The translations under genes were made by a program, and so were the position numbers. Positions 1-8,411 of a stretch of DNA of 24,738 bases are shown here, in pieces. The stretch's first letter is position 1. Every line of letters begins with the position of its first letter. A model generated the notes under the pieces. The model was not told where the DNA came from and did not search any database. It saw only the letters and a program-made list of their open reading frames with translations. The stretch comes from Silene noctiflora (lineage: Eukaryota; Streptophyta; Magnoliopsida; Caryophyllales; Caryophyllaceae). Where the stretch lies: contig VHZZ01023558.1 of NCBI GenBank assembly GCA_009801015.1, positions 6,900 to 31,637 of the forward strand. The letters are read 5' to 3'.

Positions 1-950
1 AATTATTTGATAATTGATTAATAAATAATTAATAATTTAATAATTAATAGTTAATTATTTTATATTATTACGTTATGTGTGTGTATATCATGAGGTGGAG
101 GTTATTAGTTAATAATTTTACAAGAGGTTGTAAAATTAACTAATAATTAATTATAAAGCACATTTTATATTAAAATGGTAAAATGTCACTTAATAGGTAA
201 GTGTACATTATTTTTTAATTTATATTATTTAAGTGTTAAATAATTAAATTAAAGTTTAATTATTTAAGATAATTAAATATAAGTCTTATAAGCATTTGTA
301 GGACAAATGTCGAAAATCAAAATGGACCGAATTAGGTCCAAATGGACCGAAATTTTTTGTGGTTGGCCATGCCATGTGAGTTGACAATGTCCACTACAAA
401 TTGTCATGTAGAGGTCATTTCTTTAAATTTGTGTGGCTATAAATAGCCCTCCTCACACACACATAAGAAGGTTGAAAAATAGAAAAAAAAAATCTCTCTA
501 CTTTCTCCTTTTGGCCGGTTTTCGTCTCCTTCAAAGGGGTTGTTTTTCCTTTATTTTGATCATCAAAATCTTGATCAATTGTTGATCAAACCTCATCATA
601 ATAAATCACAAATAATAATTCACATCAACAATATTATTAGTGTAATAATATTAATTTTATTATAGAAAATATCTATAAAATTACCTAGCTAGTAATTAGT
701 AGATTTTGGGATAGTCGTGGGTGCTCATCAAAGGAGATACTCTACTTTGAGTATTAGGAGTTCTTCCAAGCATTTTGACTCAATAAAATTACTATTGTAG
801 TAATTTTATAGCATATATTCCAATGTGAGGAAATTCATCTTTTTATTGTTTTTTATTCATATTATTTTGCATGCATGTGTCTTAGATCACATTTAATGAA
901 ATTAATGTAATTTATTGTTATATTAGAGTGTCTAATAGGTGGTCTAAACA
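1..950 (+). mobile_element. LTR-like sequence, probably a Copia-type LTR (solo or 3' LTR), cut by the window edge
   Basis: This very AT-rich stretch has no coding frame. It carries a plant LTR promoter layout: a TATA box TATAAATA at 438-445, followed by a CT-rich leader (about 490-545). Near 700-790 there is a phrase (atagtcgtgggtgctcatca) that I associate with Copia LTR leaders, from memory only. A possible end is the CA at 949-950, because the following bases belong to an unrelated open frame. No primer binding site follows, so this would be a solo or 3' LTR rather than a 5' LTR. The left end lies outside the window, so the TG terminus and target duplication cannot be tested. A hairpin lies at 102-146. 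Confidence 0.4.
438..445 (+). promoter_or_regulatory. TATA box of the left LTR-like sequence
   Basis: TATAAATA stands in a GC-richer context, with a CT-rich transcribed-leader-like stretch starting about 45 bases downstream. This is the usual U3/R arrangement of plant LTRs. It is a sequence match only. Confidence 0.5.
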
Positions 951-1126
951 AACAAGGATGCCTCACTGGTCCATGGGGAGCTAACTATGGGAGTCAGCTT
1001 GATGAGCCTGGAGGATGGATGGGAGGTGCTACACCGTCGGGCTATGGAGGAAGGTATGATGTTGCGGGATCCTCAGGTGCGGGGAATGAAGATGCGATGG
1101 ATGATGACCCGGATAACCACCCTTAA
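951..1126 (+). pseudogene. 3' tail of a glycine-rich open reading frame, 5' end lost
   Basis: The frame that includes codon 971-973 is open through the left junction and stops at TAA 1124-1126. The tail reads as a Gly/Tyr/Ser-rich stretch (GGWMGGATPSGYGGRYD) followed by an acidic end (DAMDDDPDNHP). Codon composition and the GC content, higher than the flanks, suggest real coding sequence. To the left the frame runs into AT-rich LTR-like DNA, so the rest of the gene has been lost or displaced. I do not recognise the family. The position upstream of a Ty3/gypsy polypurine tract makes the C-terminus of a retroelement ORF the likeliest source. A captured host protein tail is the alternative. Confidence 0.4.
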
Positions 1127-2275
1127 GTTCATGCCTTTTGTTTGTTTGTTGAACTTTTATCTATTTGGTACCTAGTGGCACGACACGTTTTTTTGGGATG
1201 TTGTATGTGGCCATAAGGCCAGGATTTATTTAGTTCTCAGACTCTTCTTTGTTGGCATCTTACGTTAGGTGACCTCGAGTCACCGTTCTGGTTTTGGTAC
1301 AGGTGAACGTTGGTTGTCGAAATGATAACTTCGTGAATAATCCTCTTAGTTGGAATACTCGACCAAGCGTACAGGAGGGACTCAGCCGAGTAGAGTGCAC
1401 TCAACCGAGTACCAACTGCACTAGACCGAGTAACAATTTCACTCGACCGAGTACCTTATTTGCAGTGTTTGGGTGGTATTCTGATTTTTAGCTACTAGAC
1501 CGAGTACGCAAGCACTCGAACGAGTACGACTTACTCGACCGAGTGTCTGCTACTCGACCGAGTGTTTGAGATTCGACCGAGTAATAGCTGTTTTAACTTA
1601 GATAAGCTATTCTTGCATGGTATTGCTTGGATAGGGTATGTAGCGTTTGGTTAAGTTGTGGTTATAAGAGATGGTCTTTCTTGGGAAACGTTCATGAGGG
1701 GGTAACAGTTTTGTTGGGTATAACATGTCAGGGGTAACCCATACCTTTCGACCTTGTGTGTAAGACTGACCTTGTTTGCGACATTGTTTGTTGGTAATAT
1801 TTTTCCGTATACATGGGAGTAATATAACACTAGTTTGACTTTTGTCCTTGACCGCTCGGAGGGTGAACTTCGGGGGCGAAGTTCCATTAAAGGGGGTAGA
1901 GTGCATTGCGTGCGTGGATGAGATTTGCTCTACATGTTTCACAAGAAGGATCGTAGTATCATGTTATCTGGTATGGAGTCGTAGTATCATGCTAAGTAAG
2001 ATGTTAGGTACGTATGTATAAGTGTTTTATGTGAGTGGAGTGGTATGTTAAGGCAAGTTATTACAACAAGTTATTATGTGGTATGTGTTACGTGACAATT
2101 GTGTGGAACAGAATAGATGGAGGTGCTGCGGGGTTGAGGCTAGCGGATGGTGACGATTAGGTGAGTCGTAATGGTATCAATTAGGACCTATCCAACTAAA
2201 ATTTAGCGTTTGGTCAGACTTCAGAGTTGGGGAGTCGAATTTCGGGGACGAAGTTCTTTTTTTAAGGGGGAAGAC
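1127..2275 (+). mobile_element. 3' untranslated part of a Del/Tekay-like Ty3/gypsy element, with polypurine tract
   Basis: There is no convincing coding frame here. From 1357 to 1582 about ten copies of the ACTCG-NN-CGAGT motif follow each other. Two related blocks, at 1865-1905 and 2237-2275, each hold a short inverted repeat followed by a G-rich purine run. The second run (AAGGGGGAAGAC, ending 2275) directly precedes an LTR starting TGTAAAACCC and is the functional polypurine tract. The first block looks like an older duplicate. The internal coding region of this element is missing from the window except, possibly, the ORF tail at 951-1126. Confidence 0.6.
1357..1582. repeat. Array of ACTCG-NN-CGAGT quasi-palindromes
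   Basis: About ten copies of the 12-mer, such as ACTCGACCGAGT, occur at intervals of roughly 15-30 bases, most followed by A or G. Several have single changes (ACTCAACCGAGT, ACTAGACCGAGT). The same motif recurs in the first 200 bases of the LTRs at 2276 and 5757. The arms are inverted repeats with a two-base centre, so it could be a dimeric protein-binding site. Confidence 0.75.
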
Positions 2276-3582
2276 TGTAAAACCCGTCCCATCGGAGGAC
2301 CCGTTGGCTAACTTCAGGTACCGTTGACCATGTTATACTCGTTTTTATAGACGCATGGACTCGACCTAGTACGTGACACTCGGTCGAGTATGGGGCACTC
2401 GACCTAGTGCGGCTGACTCGGTCTAGTATGTTGGTACTCGACCGAGTGTCTGAATGATAGCGTAGTATAATGTTACGCGGAAGTCATAATTCAGAATCAT
2501 TTCATTTCTTTCTTTTGCGCAACCCTAAAACCATAACACTCATTCCCCTACCTTTCACCTCCCTATCTACCTTTCTAGCCTCTACGTAGGAGGCCACCAT
2601 GGGAGTGGATGCGTGCGTCGGTTCCGGCCTAGTTATCCGATCGTCTGATAAGGTAAGTCAATGTCACCATCTCTAAACTTGGGTTAGGGTTTTGGTTTTG
2701 TGTAATTTGGTTGTACCGTCATTGTAAGGGTTGATAGCGATGTTTTGTGATCGTGTATGTGAGGGTTGGTGCTTCTCGGATTGCTGTCCAGGTAGGGTTT
2801 CCCTACTCAGTTGATTATAGAATAATATGTTGTACAATGTGACGATCTTTGGCACTGTTTTATGATTGTTTATGTTAATGTATGATGATGATATGGATGT
2901 TGATGTTGGAGTTGTATGGAGTTGGTGTTGGTACTGTGAGCTATTACGAGAGATGGTCTCACCCCCATTGTTCGCCTCTTGTGTTTCTCGACGCAAGAGG
3001 GATGTGCACATTAATGGACTTGGGATCGCTCATGCGTTGAGCGGGGCTTTTGTAGTATGGTTGTGGTCTCCACTGGCGGCGAGGATTACCTGTTGCGATG
3101 GGTAATCTAGCAGGGCTACACCACCCGAGGTGTATTTAGTTACTGGTTACTGTGGAGTTTGGAGGTGGTGGTTGTGGTTACATTGGATGTTTATCTTTAT
3201 GTTGTTATTTCATATTGTTCTATGGTTGACTGACCCCGTTTATGTTTTCAAAACTGTGATGATCCATTCGAGGATGATGAGCAGGCTGATTTTAGGTTTA
3301 GTTGATGTTATGGATGCTTTGCTGCTTTATGTTTTCATGGGATGAGAGATTGTCTGACGTAGTAATGCCTGTAGTTTCTAATAGAGTCATCAGTTGTATT
3401 TCTTTTGTATATGTATAGTTATGTTGTCTTTCAGTCTTCACTGTAACTGGTAATATATTTAATAAATGTTCTTGGATGGTCAATTAGATATTTGTACTTA
3501 CCTCGGGCAACCGAGATGGTAGCACCATTGGGTATAAGGGAAGGCCTAGTTAAGGTTTCTTGTTAAGTGGGGGTGTTATACA
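2276..3582 (+). mobile_element. 3' LTR of a Del/Tekay-like Ty3/gypsy retrotransposon (family A)
   Basis: The LTR starts TGTAAAACCC right after a polypurine tract and ends GGGGGTGTTATACA. Both ends fit the TGTAACACCC-type LTRs of plant Tekay/Del chromoviruses. It shares blocks with the solo LTR at 5757-7118: the ACTCG-NN-CGAGT array near the start (2359-2448), GTAGGGTTTCCCTAC at 2792-2806, a long segment around 2950-3125 ending in GGCAGGGCTACAC-like sequence, and CTCGGGCAACCGAGATGG at 3502-3519. No 5' LTR lies in the window, so the target duplication cannot be tested. Short ORFs within it are not genes. Confidence 0.75.
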
Positions 3583-3912
3583 TACATACTTAATGAACAA
3601 ACTAACGAGGTTGTTAGAGTAAAAGAAAATATCTGGCCCACCGATCTCTAATATCGTTGATTTGAGAACTCGTGTACACTGGCATTTCGTTGTGGACATT
3701 TAGTGGAAACTAGAAATCAAAATATACAGAATAAATGGAAATATACATATTTAAACCTAAGTAAGTTACATAATGATGTAATATTTATTAAAACACGCTA
3801 ACCTTAGAACTAATGGTGAAATATTTAGCGCTGATAATCTCCCACGTGGACCGACAAACGAAAAATGCACATTGTATATCGTCTGGTTGTAAAGGAGACT
3901 ATTATATAAATC
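3583..3912. other. Gene-free spacer with a possible old Tat LTR remnant
   Basis: This is an AT-rich spacer between the family A LTR and the 5' LTR of the large element. No coding frame is present. Bases 3653-3709 resemble 7163-7220, near the end of the 5' LTR of the large element (shared pieces TGAGAAC, TTGGCAT/CTGGCAT, CATTTAG). It may therefore be a remnant of an older related LTR. Confidence 0.4.
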
Positions 3913-4412
3913 CGTAGATACCTCGTTTCTGCACCCTTAGCCAAACACCCGATGATGATTGGACCGCATGTTTAATACACGAAATGTTATTTCGACATTC
4001 TATTAATTCGACGTCAAAGGGTTGCCTAAATAGTCGTGTTAACCCCTTCGTTGTCATATACGCGCCGATACGGTCGTTTGGCAGTAATTAGAGAACATTT
4101 GGAGTCCGGGTCAAAAACCGTCTTCATTTTCTCAAAAAACCTTCTCAAATCTGAGTCGGGATATTTTTAAGAATCCTAAAATTTCTCAAATATTCTTAAG
4201 ATTTCGAAAATATCTTATTTTGACGAAATAAGGAAACAAATCCTTTCCAAATTATGAAAAACGCGAAAATCTCCGCAACTGAAGGAGAAACAGCTCCAGG
4301 AGAGGGCGCACAGCCTGCTGCGCCTCTTCCTGGGGTTGTTTCCAGCAGTGTCCAGATCTTCCTGGATTCTTTTCGTATTTTAATCCTTCCAAAAATATCA
4401 CCCCGTGATTAG

Positions 4413-4420
4413 TATAAATA
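4413..4420 (+). promoter_or_regulatory. TATA box of the 5' LTR
   Basis: TATAAATA is followed by GAGGCCTCCGCCTCACATATTC. The same box and following bases are conserved in the 3' LTR at 22682-22689, so this is the likely start region of the genomic transcript. Confidence 0.75.
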
Positions 4421-5751
4421 GAGGCCTCCGCCTCACATATTCTTCACGCGAGTGTCTGCCCCTTCTTTTCTCTCTCTTTGCATTCTAAGACCACGCATTA
4501 TTGCTACGACGCCTACGTGCTTGAGCGTTCTCGACCACGTAAGCCTAGATCATTCTAGGTACCAGTCACGTTTTGCATAGACCTACCAATTTGACCACTA
4601 CACCTTAATCAACTTAATCAAACTTGTTTTCTAAAAATTCTTTAAAAGGGTATCTTCGCTACATTCGTCAAATCAAGTCGTTTTTTGCTTCGCAACATGT
4701 AAGTCTGATGGTGTAAAATCTCATTTGTATTTTATTTATTTTATCTCTTGTAAGAGTCCATGTCGTAAACATATTTTCAAAATCATAGTTTTTTAAACCT
4801 TTTTGACGAATCAACGGGGAAAGACTGTCGAGAAGAAACGCAACAGCAGAAGCACCTTCCAGAATAGTTGCAGCATCTGTTGCACCTCTTCCACGGGCTG
4901 TTTATCTGCTGCTGCTCATCTTCTTCTTCCTCGAGTACCGACTGTTTCGTCCTTTTTCATTTTAAATTGTTTTTAAATTGTTTTAAGTTATTTCTTCGAC
5001 TTAAATCCCTTATAATCAATATTTGTGGATTTTTGTCATCTTATTCAAACCCGGATCTTCAATGGTTCGATTTTCCCATAGTAAATCATTGAAATCCGAC
5101 TTTGATACATGTTTTCTGTTTTATGACGGTCCCTTATTCATGTTTAATCTGCTAAATCACTTCAATTCGAGTTCAGGATAAATAACATGTTTAAATTAAC
5201 CAACGAACATTAACCAAAACAAGTGTCTGACTTTCACAGACATAGTCCAACTCGAGAACAGTCGCACAAGGTGATGCGCCTCTTCTAGAGGGCGCAACAC
5301 GTGCTGCGCCTGTTCTAAGTTGACTTCTGCCTCTAAACTTGTCTCGTTCTGACGTAGCTATTATAATTAGTTTATAAATAACTATTATCCGTATTATCAC
5401 CATTTGCGTGTTTATTTATTTCTATTCTTATTTTCCTTTTCTTCTTTTATTTCTTTTAATCTTTTAGTGTATTTACGGCATAGATTCATTTATCCTTTTG
5501 TAATTTTATTCCTCTGTAATTTATTTCATCTTGTATGATTTATTTACTTAGTTTATTCACATGTAATGAATGTATATATCCACCTCGCCTTTATTGCTTC
5601 TTAAATTTCTATGTTAACCGACTTAGTTTAATTCACATGTTAGGATCAATCAATTACTTGTTGCATTGCATGCATATAACTAATTCCATATCGAGTATAA
5701 ATGACAATTCCCTGATCATTAGTAGAGGCCGCTATCGAGGCGGGTGGGAGT

Positions 5752-5756
5752 AGGTG
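5752..5756 (+). repeat. Target site duplication, left copy (AGGTG)
   Basis: AGGTG immediately precedes the TGTAATACC start of the solo LTR and is repeated exactly at 7119-7123. Confidence 0.9.
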
Positions 5757-7118
5757 TGTAATACCTCAGGTTTTGGGCAGTTGAGTACTCTATCGAGTAG
5801 AGCCTACTCTACCGAGTAGGTTATGAGCAGTGTTCTGGAAGTTGTCTGTTTCTTATTTACTCGACTGAGTTGGGGCAACTCGATCGAGTACGCTAGTTAC
5901 TCGATCGAGTATCTGCGCTGTTACGGTTTTTATACCCGGTTTGATTTTAAAGTAAGAGGGAAAGGTTATTTTATATATATCGACGCATTCTTCTTTTTCA
6001 CTTTTTACTTTTAAAACTTTTTACATCGCTCAAACAACGTAAATATCTACTCTCCTTTTTACTCTAAAATCAAGGGTTGTGTTCGTCGTAATTTGGGGAT
6101 TTTCATACCGCTGTGTTCGTTGTATCGTGGGTAAGATCCTCGTATCGTTTTATGTTAATTCAGTAATGTTGGTTAAACCCTAATTGGGTGAATTGGGGGA
6201 TTTGGGAGTAATTGTTGTGTAGATTGTAATTGAATTGTTATTTGTATAGGAGATGCCTTTGTAGAGGAGAAATTCTGAAATGCTCGCGCTAGCTTTGTGA
6301 CTTCCATTTCAGGTAGGGTTTCCCTACTTGGTTACTGTATAATTGGTTGTGACGATGTGATGATTTGAGTATATCTATGTTATGATGGTATTGTTTGATG
6401 ATGGCATGTTTATAAATTTATGGATGAATGTTATAATTGCATATGGTTCGCGAGGTGCGCCCTCGGTTGTGTAGAGTCATGTTCGGGAATGGCTTAATGC
6501 CCTTGTTCACCCCTTGTGGTTCCCATCACAAGGGGGAATATGAACATTAAGGTTCAATGGGCTTTGCGCTCTATGGTTTTGAGCGGGGCTTAGGTGGCAA
6601 GATTGCGGTCCCCACTGGTGGAGTGGGTTACCTATTGCGACCGGTAATCTGGCAGGGCTACACTTGTGTAGTCAGGTGTTTGGAGAAATTGTGGAGTTGG
6701 AAGAATGTGACGATCTATTGTATTGTATGGTTGTATTTTGTTATGCATTAACTGACCCCATTATATGTTTTGAAAACTGTGGTGATTCATTGGAGAATGG
6801 TGAGCAGTTGATTAGCAGGTATGCCTTGGAGAGTTCGCGGGTTGCTTGGGATGGAGTCACCACTGAGTCTCTTAGCGAGTTTTCCGCCGTGACTTGTAAT
6901 AGTTGTGGTTTTGGTAGTGGCAGTACTTTGGTTTTGAGACAGTTGTACCTCACTTTGAGGCGTTTTGGTTTTGGATATGTAACACTTTTACTTGAATCTT
7001 TAAATGTTTTTTCTTAATGGTCTCTTATGATATACTATGCCTCGGGTAACCGAGATGGTAGCATCTCTATATGCTAAGGTGGTCTTGGTAAGGCACATTG
7101 GTGTACGGGAGTGTTACA
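5757..7118 (+). mobile_element. Solo LTR, Del/Tekay-like family A, inserted in the Tat 5' LTR
   Basis: It starts TGTAATACCTC, ends GGGAGTGTTACA and is 1362 bases long, flanked by perfect 5-base duplications AGGTG. It is related along its length to the LTR at 2276-3582. Shared landmarks are the ACTCG-NN-CGAGT array at 5787-5911, GTAGGGTTTCCCTAC at 6313-6327, the block around 6500-6665, and CTCGGGTAACCGAGATGG at 7041-7058. No internal region is present, so it arose by LTR-LTR recombination. The short ORFs inside, such as those at 6557-7017, are not genes. Confidence 0.92.
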
Positions 7119-7123
7119 AGGTG
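7119..7123 (+). repeat. Target site duplication, right copy (AGGTG)
   Basis: It is an exact match to 5752-5756. Removing the solo LTR and one copy restores a continuous Tat LTR sequence. Confidence 0.9.
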
Positions 7124-7297
7124 TTCTAGTATGAGCTTCCTAATACGTACCCTCACCCCTTAATCAGATATCTGAGAACACCAGTGTCCATTGGCATCGC
7201 GAGAGTCATTTAGACATGGAATGCTAAGGGTGACGAATATCTTAGTGTCTATGTCATTACTTTGTGTCTTGACATGATACGAAGTATTCGGACTGAA

Positions 7298-7316
7298 ATT
7301 GGTAGCGACTCCACAA
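7298..7316 (+). other. Primer binding site of the Tat/Ogre-lineage element
   Basis: TTGGTAGCGACTCCACAAA lies just downstream of the inferred 5' LTR end. Tat/Ogre elements usually carry a TGGCGACTCC-type site complementary to the 3' end of a tRNA, reported as tRNA-Arg for Ogre. Here two extra bases (TA) seem to lie within the TGG-CGACTCC core. The assignment rests on motif and position. Confidence 0.6.
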
Positions 7317-8267
7317 ATGCAGGCTTGTTCATACCATTCACCGGTTTCATGCCTTTCAAATCGGTAACGACCCATGACGTGCTTTGTCAACACAAAGTTT
7401 TGTGGGAGAAGTACCGCTGCCTTAAACTCTCCAACGCGGAGGTGCGCGCGGCGCAGGTGGCCCATGTACACAGTTTGGTAACTCTGCTGGGGATGATACA
7501 CTTAGACTAAGAGTAATATTACCAAGGGTGAAACTTGTACATGGTTAGGGATAGTTTGTATGAGACAGTCATTAGTTTTCGTAACTCGACCTTCTTAGGT
7601 CGTTTCAGTGGGCCTTCCTAGGCTTTTAACCCAACCCATTCGACCAATTGTCCCGTCTCGATGGTGGAAATTCTGATTTGTCCCTAGTCGACGGATAGCG
7701 ATTGATGTCAACCACACCACGATTCCTACTCATGATTGTATCAAGAGCTTTCACTACTCAAAGAAATGGAACTAGGAACCGACCTTACTCATGTTTGGTT
7801 CGGACCTCTCCACAGACCAGGGTTTGATACCTTAGTGTAGCAACCCACCCTTCTAAACCAAAACCATCTTAAAAGCACTCAGCATACCGTTATAATGCTT
7901 GTATATATGTTTATGCTTTGTACATGATCCCTTTTTTTATAAACAAATCCATAACGAATTAAAAGTCGAACTTATTTCTTTTTCTTATAAAATCTTTAAA
8001 ATGTAACTTTTTCTTATGGCCTAAATACTAAACTAAATTAAAAGTCGAACTTATTTCTTTTTCTTTTTCGTGTCTCTAAATACAAATCGAGTAAGAACAT
8101 CCATTGACCACACATGTTTCAATTGGCATCACATTTTCAAAGCCCTTCTCTTTAAAAATCACCACTTACATGACACGAGTCAGTCCTCTTTCGATTCATC
8201 TTTTGTTTTGAGTCTTTGGTAAGTATGTTTCGGTTAGAGCTTGATTCGCCATCGGTTTTTGTCTTAG
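7317..8267 (+). other. Untranslated leader between primer binding site and gag
   Basis: There is no convincing gene here, and open frames of up to 113 codons on either strand lack recognisable domains. It contains an exact 30-base direct repeat (7957-7986 and 8036-8065, offset 79) in a T-rich part, and a sequence resembling a strong plant splice donor at about 8218 (TTGGTAAGTATG). A long leader before gag is normal for this lineage. Confidence 0.6.
7957..8065 (+). repeat. 30-base direct repeat in the leader
   Basis: Bases 7957-7986 are repeated exactly at 8036-8065, with 49 bases between the copies. Each copy contains AAAAGTCGAAC followed by a T-rich run. Confidence 0.85.
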
Positions 8268-8406
8268 TTCAAGACATCTCGAGACGGTGAAGATCACGGA
8301 AGGGTCAATGGTCAACCCAATCCCGATCTTGGTAAGAATAAAATCTCAGCTGCCCGTCTTCAAGCTAGCCAGGATGTTGCCTATGCTCGTTTAGAAACCA
8401 TAAAAA

Positions 8407-8411
8407 ACCGT
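8407..8411 (+). repeat. Target site duplication, left copy (ACCGT)
   Basis: ACCGT abuts the TGTAACACCC end of the reverse-oriented solo LTR. The right copy at 10859-10863 is ACCGC, matching in four of five bases. Confidence 0.8.

Larger units (their letters stand above)
3913..7297 (+). repeat. 5' LTR of the Tat/Ogre-lineage element, interrupted by a solo LTR
   Basis: It begins CGTAGATACC, where the partner LTR has TGTAGATACC, so the terminal T has mutated. Collinear similarity to the 3' LTR runs from 3913 to about 4835. Beyond that the 3' copy is truncated, and only the primer binding site near 7298 marks the end, so the right boundary is approximate. Without the inserted solo LTR and duplicated target site the LTR is about 2.0 kb. 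It holds a TATA box, GC-rich inverted-repeat islands (4304-4327, 5274-5312) and no gene. Bases 4693-4776 have no counterpart in the 3' LTR. Confidence 0.85.

Noticed and set aside
5757..7118. Family A solo LTR as part of the Tat 5' LTR itself
   Set aside because: Perfect AGGTG duplications, TG/CA ends and similarity to the independent LTR at 2276-3582 show a separate insertion.
7160..7510. Overlapping open frames on both strands at the LTR end and leader
   Set aside because: They span the primer binding site and have no similarity to known proteins. The leader context explains them.
8215..8227. Splice donor TTGGTAAGTATG as evidence of a leader intron
   Set aside because: It is a good match alone, but I could not find a matching acceptor that improves the gag start.
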